The position numbers were made by a program, and so were the translations under genes. A stretch of 64,000 nucleotides of DNA from Azolla caroliniana (lineage: Eukaryota; Polypodiophyta): assembly GCA_043228905.1 (NCBI GenBank), contig JBHGNT010000016.1, positions 13,330,001-13,394,000 on the forward strand. The letters run 5' to 3'. The notes under the pieces are model-generated. The model was given only the letters and a program-made list of their open reading frames with translations, was not told the DNA's origin and made no database searches. This document shows positions 44,029 to 54,846 of the stretch, in pieces. Numbering within the stretch: the first letter of the stretch is position 1; each line of letters opens with the position of its first letter.

Positions 44029-44964
44029 GACACGCAAACCCACCACGCCTTCAATGAGAACGAGTACGAAGGAGAGTGGTTACTGATCGGTAGATTCCTA
44101 AGAACATTGACGGGATGCTTCGTTGACAAAGGAGGAGGCCCTACGAATCTGGAAGAAAGCTTACCGATACTTCCTGAAGGGAGGATTCCTCTGGCGACAT
44201 CCACAAAGAAGGACAAGAATACCACGTCGAGTGGTGGTGAAGAAAGAAGAGCAAGAGACGCTGATGACCGAATTCCACGAGAGTGCTTGGGAGGTCATAG
44301 AGGAACATGGGCGACGTTCGAAAAGTTGAAGGAGAAGTACTAGTGGCCAAGCATGTACAAAGATGTACTCCATTTTGTGTCCACATGCGAAACTTGCCAA
44401 ATATATTCAAATATATGTCATCGCGATGAGTTACAACCAACATATACACTCACCATACACTTCAAATGGATGGTGGATCTGGTCTCAATGCCAATGGGAG
44501 TGGGACAAATGAAGTACTTAGCGCTGGCAAGGGAAGACTTGACAAATCAAGTGGACGGACGAGCCTTGACAAATAAGACGACTTCAGCCGTTTGTAAATT
44601 TCTGGTTGAAGAGGTTGTTTGCCGATACGGATGTGTGGGGAAGAGAGTGGCCGATCGAGGGGAGTTGGATGCGCATGAAGCTACGGAGCTCTTCGAACGA
44701 CTAGGCGTAAAGCTCTCCCTCACGACTGCCTACAATTCAGAAGCGAATGGGAAGATCGAGCGAGGGCATGGACTATCGTTAAAGGCATCGTACGGGCATG
44801 CAACGGTCGAGTCGGGAATTGGCCACGACTATTACCCTATGCCTTGTGGGCCGATAGAGCGACACACAGCTCGGTGACAGGGTATATGCCGACGGAGCTT
44901 ATGTATGGACAAAAGCCAGTTATGCCCATCGAAAGGGCGATCGCCTCATGGGTGCAATACCGTG
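44029..44964 (+). pseudogene. Gypsy-A integrase, 3'-truncated
   Basis: A degenerate stretch (44107-44343) with frame changes precedes the zinc-binding block (VSTCETCQIYSN). The core contains WMVDLVSMPMGVG (first Asp), RVADRGELDAHEATELF (second Asp) and EANGKIERGH (Glu). It ends at MYGQKPVMPIERAIASW and joins directly to the LTR, so the integrase C-terminus, the polypurine tract and the LTR head were deleted together. Confidence 0.82.
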
Positions 44965-46006
44965 GGAAAAGAGAAAACTGTGAGATATCCCACATAGGCA
45001 CGACAAATACGGCTCTCATCATATATAAGGTAGAGCAAAAGCTATTATCTTTGTGTCTATGTGTTGAGCATAGAGAGTTCAAGGTAACTTGAACTAATAG
45101 TGGAGGTGGCCTAGCCACTGTTTATTAAAAACATAGGACTCTGCTAAGTGGTAACACGACGTATAGAGTCTGACACCTACCCGGTGCTGGAAGGTAAAAA
45201 GGAGAAGTGTTATAAGCTTTGAATGGAAGCCCCGGTAAACGGTGGCAGTAACTCTAACTGTCCTAAGGTAGCGAAATTCCTTGTCGCACAACCAAAACGG
45301 AACTGGACGGTAACCGGCGATCGGTGATTCGGCGGTTTCGGCATCCGACGGGCCGACGATAGCGGCGGCGGAGCCGATATTCGGCGACCGACGGTAACCG
45401 GCATCCGGTGACCAAATTAATAAATAAATATATATCACATATATATAGACAAGGGGGGCAAGTGAGGATTCAAACCTTGCACCTCCTAGTTAAGAGTCAA
45501 TAGGCTTACCACTAAGCAATGACATTTAGTTAAATTTATATTTCTATCATTGTACTTTTACACGGAAATTCTCAGACATGACAGCTAAAATGAGTGACAT
45601 GGTTATCATGCTCCACATGTAATACATGAGCGTCAAATGGCAAACACACATTTTATGCATGTGTTATACTCTCACATGCATCATATGCATGAGAGCATCT
45701 ATAAAAGAAGGGATGAAAAAGAAGAAGGGTTGGGCTTTTTTTGGTTATGAAATTAAGAAGAAGAGAATTCGTTATCGAATGGATCGCGTAACTTGTTTCT
45801 TAAAATCTAAAATCAAGAGTTCAATCTTAATCTCTCTCAATCTAAAGTCTAAAGTCAAGCGTTCTATTCTATCTTAAGCTCTCTCTATCTTTCAATCTAG
45901 CTTAAGTACTTTCTCGCTAAAGCTTGCACCAACTTCAAGTCCTTCCGGTCCAGAACCCCGGCGGTTCTGCCTCACGATCCACGTGTAGTGACGGATCTTC
46001 ACGACA
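44965..46006 (+). repeat. Gypsy-A 3' LTR, head deleted, carrying an rRNA insert
   Basis: Homology to the 5' LTR starts at GGAAAAGAGAAAA and ends CTTCACGACA at 46006. It has only one copy of the 160-bp promoter unit. At 45118-45288 about 170 bp of organellar-type rRNA replace about 16 bp of LTR. Confidence 0.9.
45118..45288 (+). pseudogene. Mitochondrial-type LSU rRNA fragment inside an LTR (nuclear mitochondrial insert)
   Basis: The segment starts CTGTTTATTAAAAACA and ends CCTAAGGTAGCGAAATTCC then TTGTCGCA, the order and sequence of bacterial-type 23S rRNA around helices 67-71. CCCGGTGCTGGAAGG, GAAGCCCCGGTAAACGG and the helix 69 hairpin GGCAGTAACTCTAACTGTCC are all in place. Helix 69 carries a paired C-G to A-T change relative to E. 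coli and plastid rRNA, which fits plant mitochondrial 26S rRNA as I remember it. It is a non-functional fragment. Confidence 0.88.
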
Positions 46007-46571
46007 ATGCGTGGAACACCGGGTTCCGAGCCAGATAGATACTGCTCATGTTGTCGTATTAAAGGGAAGTGGGATCCTTGATGGGTGCGCCCAGATCCTT
46101 GAGTATCATTTTGAGCCATACTGCTTCACATGCGGCCACTACCGCGCCCCCGTATTCCGCCTCTGTGCTTGGAAGAGCGACGGTTGGTTGGATTTTGCTG
46201 CTCCAGGATATTGGTTCGCTGCCGAGGGAAAAAAACAAATCCGGAGGTTGATCTTCTATCGGCTTTGTAGCCAGCCCAATCGGCGTCTGTGTACCCCTCC
46301 GGTCGTATTGGCATTGCGGTCTTGTAGAGGATGCCGCAATCGATTGTGCCGCTCACGTATCGTAGAACTCGCTTAGCGCAATCCAAGTGAGTATCACGTG
46401 GTGCTTGCATGAATTGGCTAAGGAGACCGACCGGAGAACTGAGATCGGGTCGTGTGATCGTGAAATAGGTGAGACTCCCGATGAGTTGTCGATACTGAGT
46501 CGGCTCACACGCTTTGGTGTCCGTGTTCACATCTAGTTTGAGATTTCGATCGAGCGGGGTTGCCGCGGATT
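46007..46571 (-). pseudogene. Copia-D RNase H, N-terminal part
   Basis: The minus strand reads ATPLDRNLKLDVNTDTK, TQYRQLIGSLTYFTITRPDL, YTDADWAGYKADRRSTSGFV and ARNPVFHA, then breaks at the Gypsy-A insertion. A frameshift separates it from RT near 46570, and further indels affect the SSTEAEYRG region near 46150. Confidence 0.86.
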
Positions 46572-47804
46572 TCACTCAACCATACCGAACTTGTATATCA
46601 AGTTCAGGATGTAGTGCCGTTGAGAGATCATGATTCCGGCCGGGGTTCGAATTACCTCGATGCTGAGAAAGTAGTAGAGCTCCTTCATGTTCGTCATCTC
46701 TAACTTGTCAAAAAGGAGGGATTTGAGCTTATTGACTTCGACGAGATTCTCACCTCCAATGACTAGGTCATCCACGTATAAGATGATGACGATCGGACTT
46801 GTGGAATTGCTTCGTATGTAGAGGGATTTGTCCAATTTTGTCATACCGAAGCCGATTTCATGAAGATATGGCGTTATCTTCGAATGCCAAGCATGCGGTG
46901 CTTGCTTGAGCCCGTAGAGTGGCTTCTTGATTCGGCATACAGCTTTCGGATGGGTGCTCGAGTTGACGCCGGGTGGTTATATCATGTGCACCTCCTCTTC
47001 TAATTCGCCTTGTAGAAAGGGGTTCTTGACATCCATTTGATGGAGGTGCCACCCTTTCGCCGCGGCAAGCGCAATTACGGTCCGTACCATCGTCATCTTT
47101 GCCACCGGGGCAAAGGTCTCTTCATAGTCAACTTTGTGCGTTTATACGTAGCCTTTCGCTACGAGTCGTGCTTTGTAGTGGTTGACGGAACCGTCGGCGT
47201 TGTACCTCACTTTGTAAATCCATTTGAATACGATCACCTTTTTGTGTGGTGAGGTGGGAACGAGATCCCACGTCTCGTTCTTGCGTAGTGCCTGCATCTC
47301 CTCGTTCATGGCTTCGATCCATTGCGGATCCTTGGCTGCTTCGGAAAATGTTTCCGGCTCGCGTACTATCGCTACCTTCATCATAAAGGCATAGTAATAT
47401 GCCATGTAGTCGTTGTAGCCAAATCGGCTAACCGAATTCTTTTCACGGGTGGAGCGACGGAGCTTTTCATTTGCATAGATGAGAGCTTTCTTAGCTCCAA
47501 TTGGTACATCGAAGCGGCCGAACTCACTATCAAGTGCGTGAGTTGACTCAGTGTCGTCGAAGCGATCGTCTTCGTACTCCAACATTTTCGCCTTGCCTTT
47601 GTCCATCTTCGGGCTAGGCCCTGATGTGCTTTGATCCCTCAAAGTCTCTTGTGGTCTGCTCAGTCGAGTCGTGATCGGACTTTCTTCGAGCATGTGCGTA
47701 AGGCAATCATCATCCTCTATCTCTTGTTCTGCGGATTCCGGGTCAAGCGGAGTCAGAGTCGAAGTTGTCTCTGGTGCGTACCAAGATGCGGACTCGTCAA
47801 ACAC
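46572..47804 (-). pseudogene. Copia-D reverse transcriptase and upstream linker
   Basis: The linker (about 47330-47804) contains VVFDESASWYAP and STREKNSVSRFGYNDYM. RT follows: KNETWDLVPTSPHKK, WIYKVRYNADGSVNHYKAR, ARLVAKGYV with a stop, [11 protein letters not shown], the [14 protein letters not shown] block and the YVDD catalytic motif at 46767-46778. It ends LEMTNMKELYYFLSIEVIR. Several stops and frameshifts. Confidence 0.86.
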
Positions 47805-47921
47805 GACGTCTCGACTTACTTGAACTTTTCAGATAGATGGCTTGTAGCATTTGTACCCCTTTTGTTCGAGTGAGTATCCTACGAGGATACATTTCTCCAA
47901 CCTTGGATCTAGCTTTTGCCG

Positions 47922-48735
47922 CTATCCGTCAGGTATGTGCATGTATGCTATCGTGCCAAATATCCGGGTGTGCGATAAGTCCGGCTTCTTTCCAAAGTAT
48001 TTTTCATGCGGAGTGACCTCATGCACTCCGGATGTTGTGCATCGGTTCATTAGGTAGACGGCCGTATTTGCAGCTTCGGCCCAATATGACTTGGGCATAT
48101 GCTTCTCATTCATCATGGCCTGCGCTACTTCGAGGATGTGCCGATTTTTCCACTCGGCTACTCCGTTTTGTTGCAGAGTGTGTCAGCAAGTGAATTCTCG
48201 CCGTATTCCTTCCTTTCAGAGATACGCCGTGAAATCGTCCGAGAAGTACTCCTTGCCGCCATCTAATCGAAGGCATCGTACATGACGGCCCATGGCTTTC
48301 TCGACTTCATTCTTGAATTTTTGGAAGTGTCCGAACACTTCGCTCTTTTGCCGCATCAGGTAGATCCACGTGTGCCTGGAGAAGTCGTCGATGAAGAGCA
48401 AGTAATATCGGCATTTGTCGAATGTAGCTGTTTGCGCCGGTCCCCATATCGAGTAGACCTTTGCTCATGTTTCGCTCTTTCGAGAATGGGTGTCGGTGTT
48501 GCTTGCCGAATTGGCACGCTTCACATACACCTTCAATCTCCTTCTCTTTGAATGTCGGGAGTCTGATAACGACTCCTTTCGATTTCATTACTTTGAGTTT
48601 GTTGAGATTGATGTGGCTGATTCTCTTGTGCCATAGCTCTATGTCGAAGTCGGCTTTCGTGCTTTTTGCGAACATGGCGGATTTCATCTCGTGTGAATCG
48701 AGAATGAACATCCAGCCCTCTCTTCTTCCACGCAC
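47922..48735 (-). pseudogene. Copia-D GAG-pre-integrase and integrase
   Basis: GAG-pre-integrase ELWHKRISHINLNKLKVMKS and zinc-binding CEACQFGKQHRHPF lead to the core: FIDDFSRHTWIYLM, CLRLDGGKEYFSDDF (second Asp kept) and the GVAEWKNRHI-type block near 48140. MNEKHMPKSYWAEAANTAVY and KKPDLSHTRIFG close the domain. Frame changes near 48440 and 48190. Confidence 0.85.
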
Positions 48736-50086
48736 GATGATTCAACCCTCTTTTTCGATGACGTACCCTTCTTGCATCCCTTGCTCAACCATTTGGCCGA
48801 CCAAGAACAAATTCTTCGTGATAGTGGGAACATGCAAGACATTTTTAATGTATGTTTGCTTACCTCTTTCGTCGAACGGAACATTGCTGTTGTGCCGAAT
48901 CGGGTGTGTAGTGTCATCTCCGGTTTCGACATACCGTCGCTCCGGCTCTCGAAGTTCGAGAAACCATTCATTATGAGATGTCATATGGTTTGAGGCTCCA
49001 GAGTCAACAAACCATACGTCCTCCAGATTGAGGGCACTAGTTGAGGTAGAGGCTGACATAGAGTTTGCTATATATGTTTCATCATGAACATTCCACCATG
49101 GTCGGAGTTGTGTACATACATTCCACCACAATCTTAGTAGTCGGAGTTGTGCCCGTACATTCCGCTATACTCTTCGTAGTCGGAATTGTGCGCGTAATTC
49201 GTGAGTTGTCGGCTTGTGGAAGCTGATTCGCGCATCTTCTTTCGACACTCTTCTTCGTGGTGGCCGAGCTTTCCACAATATCCGCATTCGGTTGCGTTTT
49301 GACGGCTCGGGACAGAGTGGAAGCTCCCACTTCTTGCGAAGGTTCCTCGTTGGCTTCCATTTTGCGGCCGAAATTGGGAGTTGTTGTCATAGGTCGGACC
49401 TTGTCCGCCTTGTCTTTGGCCGAAACGGCCTCTCGCTCATCAGCGTCCTCTTCCTCCGTTCGAGTGCATGTAGAGCATGTGGCCTTCCGACAAATTTCTC
49501 CTTGTACGCACGTGGTTTTCGTCGACCAATAGCATTGATTGGAGCTCGAATGAGGGAGATTTCTCCCTTGCTACAACGGTGGTTCACATCGCACCGAACC
49601 GTGGTGTGAGGCGGCCGAGGCATGTTTGTACCATCTTATCATCATCAATATTTACACTTATCGAGCCAAGCGAGTCACAAAGCTCCTTGATCTTCAAGGT
49701 GTATTCAAGGTGTATGTTGTGATTGACATGTCCCTTTGTTGAATGTTGTTCAACTCTTGGCGGAGTTGAAGCCTTCTTGCGGTTGTGTTCGACGCAAAAA
49801 TCTTTCGTAGATTTTCCCATGCCTCCTTCGGCGTCTTGGCTTCGCGAATGTAGCCGAGCATGTGATCGTGAACACATGTTGCCAAGCAATACATCACGCG
49901 GCTTGCGGCTTGCTCCCATGTCGCGTATCCGGGAGCCGTTTCGATGGGTCGGTCTTCGTGCCCTCCTTTGATGTAGCTCCAATAGCCTTGTCTGACCAGG
50001 TAATTGTGCATCTTGTATTCCCAAGATGCGAAGTTGTTTCGATCCAACTTCTCGGTAGGGAGATCGCTCCCCATTTGAGTATTCAT
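48736..50086 (-). pseudogene. Copia-D gag and protease
   Basis: Gag starts MNTQMGSDLPTEKLDRNNF at 50086 and is open for 130 codons until a 13-bp tandem repeat (AAGGTGTATTC repeated at 49698-49720) shifts the frame. KIKELCDSLGSISVNIDDD continues in the next frame. A zinc knuckle lies near 49270, and protease EDVWFVDSGASNHMTS near 49010 retains an intact D-S-G. LHVPTITKNLFLVGQ follows. Confidence 0.87.
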
Positions 50087-50230
50087 TTTGTCGATTCTTT
50101 TTCTTCTTCTCTCTTCGAATGCGAGCTATGTAGCGAAGCTACGATAGCGATGAGCTGGTTCTTGGTCGTCGGCGTAGGACACAACACACGATCACGATGA
50201 GGCGAGTGGGCTAGATCGAGCTACCAAATC

Positions 50231-50242
50231 GCTTTGATTCCA
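50231..50242 (-). other. Copia-D primer binding site
   Basis: On the minus strand TGGAATCAAAGC directly follows the 5' LTR end TTCTTTACA. It differs from TGGTATCAGAGC at two positions. Confidence 0.8.
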
Positions 50243-50635
50243 TGTAAAGAATCAAGAGATGGATTCTGTGCAGTGGAATAGATATGAACTGTGTGTGTGT
50301 GTATGAGAGAGAGAGAGAGTGAGAGAGAGACAAGGAGTAAGACACAGAGAATACGGAAGGTAAAGTATATTAACAAAGGATAAAGACTCAATATTTTACA
50401 AGGTGGGAGGAGGGTGCTTTATATAGTCACCCTCTCTCTTCATTAACTACAAGACTCATGGAGCATGGGGAATGTGAAAGCTGATAAGTTATGTGTCATA
50501 GAATATGATTCTATGACTCATACTAAATGCTAGAATACAAAGTGGTGACATAATGGTGACTCTTGACCGTTTGAGTGTCTATTCACCCTCAAGGTGAGTT
50601 CACACACTAGAACAAGCTGAGCTTGATTCTCAACA
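50243..50635 (-). repeat. Copia-D 5' LTR
   Basis: 393 bp, paired with 38266-38658. On the minus strand CTATATAAAGCACCC is the likely TATA region (near 50424) and GA/CA microsatellites lie near the 3' end. Followed at 50636 by target duplication GTACA. Confidence 0.92.
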
Positions 50636-50640
50636 GTACA

Positions 50641-51541
50641 AGATGCACCAATACCTTGTGGGCCAAGGCTATTGGAGCTACATCAAAGGAGCACACGAAA
50701 ATCGGCCCAACCCAGAAGACGCCGACTATGCAACATGGGAGCAAGCGGCAGGCCGAGTGATGTATTTCTTGGCGACATGTGTTCATGACCACATGCTCGG
50801 GTAAATTTGAGAAGCCAAGACGCCGAAGGAAGCGTGGGAGAATCTACGAAAGATTTTCGCCGCCAATACTACCATGAGAAAACTTCAACTCCGCCAAGAG
50901 TTGAATAATATCCAACAAAGGGATATGTCCATCACGAGCTACACCTTGAAGATCAAGGAGCTTTGTGATTCTCTTGGCTCGATAAGCATAAACGTGGAGG
51001 ATGACGAGATGGTGCAAATATGCCTCGGCGGCCTTGCACCAAGATTCGGCGCGATGCAGACCGCCGTAGTAGCACGGGAGAATCCGCCCTCGTTCTTCGA
51101 TCATCAATCCATGTTTTTGGTCGAAGAAAACCATGTTCGAACAAGGAGTAGTGCTTCTGATGGCCAAATGCTCTACACGCATTTGGACGGAGGAAGAGGA
51201 TGCAACCATGCAAGAAGAGGCCGATTCGGCCAAGGACGAGGCGGATGAGGCAGACGATTTACGAAAACAACTGTCAATTACGGCAACAAGATGGAGGCCA
51301 TCGGGGAACCTTCGGAAGAAGGGGGAGCCACCATTCTGGTCCGAGCCGACAAACCTCAATCGAATGCGAATATTGCGGGAAAGTTGGCCACCACAAAGAA
51401 GAATGCCATAAGAAGATACGCGAGTCGGCTTCCACTAGCTCACAACTCACCAACTACGCCATCAACTCCGACTATGATGATCGCGGCGGAATGTTCGTGA
51501 TGAGACATAGCGAATTCTATGTTGGCCTCTACTTCTACTAA
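50641..51541 (+). pseudogene. Copia-C gag, distal part
   Basis: KMHQYLVGQGYW, ATWEQAAGRVMYFLATCVH, a TAA at 50802-50804, then LRQELNNIQQRDMSITSYT and LKIKELCDSLGSISINVED (50874-51248). The RG-rich tail shifts frame near 51200. The zinc knuckle region near 51378 reads CEYCGKVGHHKEECHKK and is intact. Confidence 0.85.
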
Positions 51542-51884
51542 TGCCTCCAGTTTGGAAGACGTATGGTTCGTCGATTTCGATGCCTCGAACCATATGACAT
51601 TGCATCAAGAATTGTTCCAAGAACTTCGAGAGTCGAACCGACCCGACTATGTCGAAACCGGAGATGATACTATGCACCCGATTTAGCACATCGACAATGT
51701 TCCGTTCGGAGAAGAAGGTAAGCAAACTTATATTCAAAATGTCTTGCATGTACCAACTATCATGAAGAATTTGGTCTCCGTCGGCCAAATTGTAGAGCCA
51801 GGAATGCAAGTACGATTTAATCCAGGCGGTTGCTTCATCGAAAAAGAGGGTTGCCTCATTGCATGCGGATGAAGAGAGGGCCGA
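51542..51884 (+). pseudogene. Copia-C protease
   Basis: EDVWFVDFDASNHMTLHQEL: the D-S-G active site has become D-F-D, which should abolish activity. YVETGDDTMHPI with a stop, and LHVPTIMKNLVSVGQIV follow. Confidence 0.8.
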
Positions 51885-52614
51885 ATGTTCATTCTCGACT
51901 CAGACGAGATGAAATCGGCCATGTTCACAAAGGGCATGAATGCCGATTCCGACATAGAGTTATGGCACAAGCGGATTGGCCATATCAACCTCCAAAAGCT
52001 CAAGTCAATGCAATCGAAAGGAGTCGTCATTGGGCTCCCGACATTCACGGAGAAAGAGATTGAAGGCGTGTGTGCCGCTTGCCAATTCGGCAAGCAACAT
52101 CGGCACCCATTTCCGAAGGAGCGGAACGTGAGCAAAGGCATACTCAACGTAATTCATTCTGATGTATGGGGTTTGGCTCAAACGGCGACATTCTGCGGAT
52201 GCCAATACTACATGACCTTCATCGACGACTTCTCTAGGCACACTTGGATCTACCCGATCAGACAAAAGAGCGAAGTGTTCAGACCCTTCCAAAAATTTAA
52301 GAATGAAGTCAAGAAAGCCACGGGCCAACATGTACGATGTCTTCGGTCGAATGGAGGCAAGGAGTACTTCTTTGACGAATTTTCGGCGTTTCTACGGAAT
52401 GAAGGAATACGGCGAGAGTTTTCATGCCGACATACGCCACAACAAAATGGAGTGGCCGAACGCAAGAATCGGCACATCCTCGAAGTGGCACGGGCTATGC
52501 TTAACGAAAAGCACATGCCGAAATCGTATTGGGCGGAAACAGCTAACACGGCCGTCTATCTCATGAATCAGTGTACGACATCGGGTGTGCACGAACTTAC
52601 TCCGCACGAGTAGT
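51885..52614 (+). pseudogene. Copia-C GAG-pre-integrase and integrase (open but catalytically altered)
   Basis: An uninterrupted 242-codon frame: ELWHKRIGHINLQKLKSMQS, zinc-binding CAACQFGKQHRHPF, HSDVWGLAQTA (first Asp), FIDDFSRHTWIYPI, and CLRSNGGKEYFFDEF, where the second catalytic Asp is Asn. GVAERKNRHILEVARA carries the Glu. It ends at TAG 52612-52614 within the TPHE block. Confidence 0.87.
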
Positions 52615-53847
52615 TCTTCAGAAAAGAAGCCAGACCTATCACATGTTCGGATATTCGGCTCCTTTGCGTACGTGCACATCCCCGATCAGAAGTATCAAAA
52701 GCTTGACCTGAAATCTCGAGTAAGTCGAGACGTCGTTTTTGACGAGTCCGCATCTTGGTATGCACCAGAGATAACTTCGACTCTGATTCCACTCGACCCG
52801 GAATCCGCCGAACAAGAGATAGAGGATGAAGATCGCCTTATGCACATGTTCGAAGAAAGTCCGATCACGAACCGACTGAGCGAACCACAAGAGCCTTTGA
52901 GCGATCAAAGCACATCTCGACCAATTCTGAAGTTGGACAAAGGGAAGGCCAAAATGCCGGAGTATGAAGACGCTCATTTCGATGACAACAAATCGACTCA
53001 CTCCCTCGATCGTGAGTTCAAAGGCCTTGACCTCCTGACAAATGCAGTGAAGAAAGCCTTAGAATCTACAAACGAGAAGCTATGCCGATCCACCCGTGAA
53101 TAGAACCCCGTAAACTTCTTTGGCTACGATGAGTATATGGTGTACCATGACGCCTTTATGATGAAGGTCGCAACTATACGGGAGTCGGAAACGTTTTCCG
53201 AAGCCGCGAAAGACCCGCAATGGATCGAAGCAATGAACAAGGAGATGCATGCACTATGCAAGAATGACACATGGGATATCGTTCCCCAGTCACCGCATAG
53301 GAAGGCGATCGGATGTAGATGGATCTATAAGGTGAAGTATAATGCCGACGGCTTCGTCAACCGCTACAAAGCTCGACTCGTAGCGAAAGGATACCCACAA
53401 ACACATGGTGTCGACTACGAAGAGACCTTTGCCCCAGTGACAAAGATGACGATGGTGCGGACCATGATCGCACTTGCCGTGGCGGAAGGGTGGCACCTCC
53501 ACCAAATGGACGTAAAGAACGCCTTTCTTCAAGGTGAATTGGAAGAGCAGGTGTACATGGTTCAACCACCCAACTTCGAATCCAACATCCATCCGAACGT
53601 TGTATGTCAACTCAAGAAGCCTCTCTATGGCCTCAAGCAAGCACCACGTGCTTGGCATTCGAAGATTACGCAATATCTTCATCAAATTGGCTTTCGAATG
53701 TCGAAATCCGACAACTCCCTCTATGTACGAAATGAGTCTAAAAGCCCAATTTTCATCATTCTATACATGGATGATCTTGTTATTGGAGGTGAGAATTTAG
53801 TCGACATCAACAAGGTGAAGTCTCTCCTCCCAACAAATTCAAGATGA
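52615..53847 (+). pseudogene. Copia-C integrase tail, linker and reverse transcriptase
   Basis: KKPDLSHVRIFGSFAYVHIP, then a deletion to KSRVSRDVVFDESASWYAP, an acidic linker, a TAG at 53101-53103, then a 236-codon RT frame: [73 protein letters not shown] and the catalytic YMDD at 53764-53775 (Met variant of YVDD). A one-base loss near 53830 ends the frame. Confidence 0.88.
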
Positions 53848-53882
53848 CGGACATGAAGGAGCTACACTACTTCCTCAGCATC

Positions 53883-54846
53883 ACAAGAGGGTTGTAGGCT
53901 TTTGCTTAAATTTCCAAATGCAAATATACATGGTGCAGAACAAATGCCATATGATGACCATAAAACATTGGCTCCACGTGGTTCAAAGGATGAGCAAAAG
54001 TTATATTAGATGTGATGCCTTGAAGAGAAAAAGAAAAATATTGAGTGCACCAAGAAGTATGATGGTGATCAGAATGTTGAATGGTGGGGTGCGTTTTTCA
54101 GCCATCAACATAATCTCTTGGATAACTACATTGCCGGATATTGGCCCCTCCAATAGCTGTTTACGTGGAATATTGGTTCACCATCAACGATGTCCATGAA
54201 TCCTCATTTGTCAGCATATCATTCTGAACTCAATAATCTAGTTCACCCACGGCAAAGAGATATTTACGTGGGCCCAAGAATATCGCGTACAACAGAGGCA
54301 AGATGGCAAGGTAATTTGCATGAGCTAGAAGTGGGGATGTTCGTTGCAACTTTGGCTAAGGATGATGAGTTGAATCATCCTTTTCACACTACTAAAATCA
54401 TAGAAATAAAGAAGGATGACCAAGGCAATAAAGTTAAGTCTATTGTGTTTAATTGGTTTCACACATCATCCCCTAATGCATTTGTTGGTAAGTACTCTTT
54501 AGAGATGGTGAAGGATGTTGGAAGCACGAGTAAAAAGCGAAGAAGAAAGAATCTGCAAAGTATGTCTACTCTCACGCTGGATAACGTTGACATACTAGTG
54601 TATGACTTTTCCTTGACTAAAATAGGCCATCTAAGGCAGACCACCATCAAGATAATAAAAGAGAAGATTCCAAGTGCAGGTGCTGAAACGGCAAAAGGAC
54701 AAGCAAGGAGCATGTATGATAACCATGGAGAGGTTGGATTGCAATTGGATGAAGACAATGCATTTGTTGCAAGTAATGATGAGGATGAGACCTCAGAGAG
54801 CGTATGTAGTTCACCAAAAGGGTCTCCAGATGATGGCATAGACTAG
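53883..54846 (+). pseudogene. Gene-like sequence of unknown family
   Basis: An uninterrupted frame of 218 codons (54190-54846) is preceded in the same frame by gene-like sequence from about 53910 with two stops near 54007-54015 (ECTKKYDGDQNVEWWGAFFS, HQHNLLDNYIAGYW). The open part contains RWQGNLHELEVGMFVATLAK, HPFHTTKIIEIKKDD, SIVFNWFHTSS and AFVGKYSLEMVKD, then a basic patch KKRRRKN and an acidic C-terminus. I do not recognise the family. It may be a gene fragment or the C-terminal part of a transposon-borne protein. Confidence 0.5.

Larger units (their letters stand above)
39129..46006 (+). mobile_element. Gypsy-A: Ty3/gypsy element inserted in Copia-D
   Basis: The 5' LTR 39129-40373 starts TGTCGTGAAGAT and ends ATCTTCACGACA. 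The order gag, protease, RT, RNase H, integrase is the gypsy order. The 3' LTR (about 44965-46006) has lost its first 190-200 bp together with the end of integrase. Copia-D RNase H sequence stops at 39128 and resumes at 46007; only AT of a target duplication is visible. Gag lacks the stretch kept in arm 1 (after 41436). It has multiple stops and is not autonomous. Confidence 0.9.
38266..50635 (-). mobile_element. Copia-D: full-length minus-strand copia element containing Gypsy-A
   Basis: Equal 393-bp LTRs (5' 50243-50635, 3' 38266-38658 in element orientation) start TGTTGAGAATC and end TTCTTTACA. By eye they differ at roughly 18 sites. Perfect 5-bp target duplications GTACA lie at 38261-38265 and 50636-50640, inside the gag of Copia-C, which reads through in frame when the element is ignored. 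Gag, protease, integrase, RT and RNase H follow in copia order on the minus strand, all with lesions. Gypsy-A is inserted in the RNase H region. Confidence 0.93.
50636..53882 (+). mobile_element. Copia-C, right part: gag to RT, then truncated
   Basis: Resumes after the target duplication with KMHQYLVGQGYWSYIKGAH, the continuation of the Gag started at 38192. It runs through zinc knuckle, protease, integrase and RT in copia order and breaks off at 53882 within the block KELHYFLSI. RNase H and the 3' LTR are missing, replaced by unrelated DNA. Confidence 0.9.

Noticed and set aside
45118-45288. Functional rRNA gene
   Set aside because: Only about 170 bp of the LSU rRNA is present, inside a retrotransposon LTR, with no flanking rRNA.
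37553-53882. Treating Copia-C and Copia-D as one rearranged element
   Set aside because: Copia-D has its own paired LTRs and perfect GTACA target duplications, and Copia-C gag joins in frame when it is removed.
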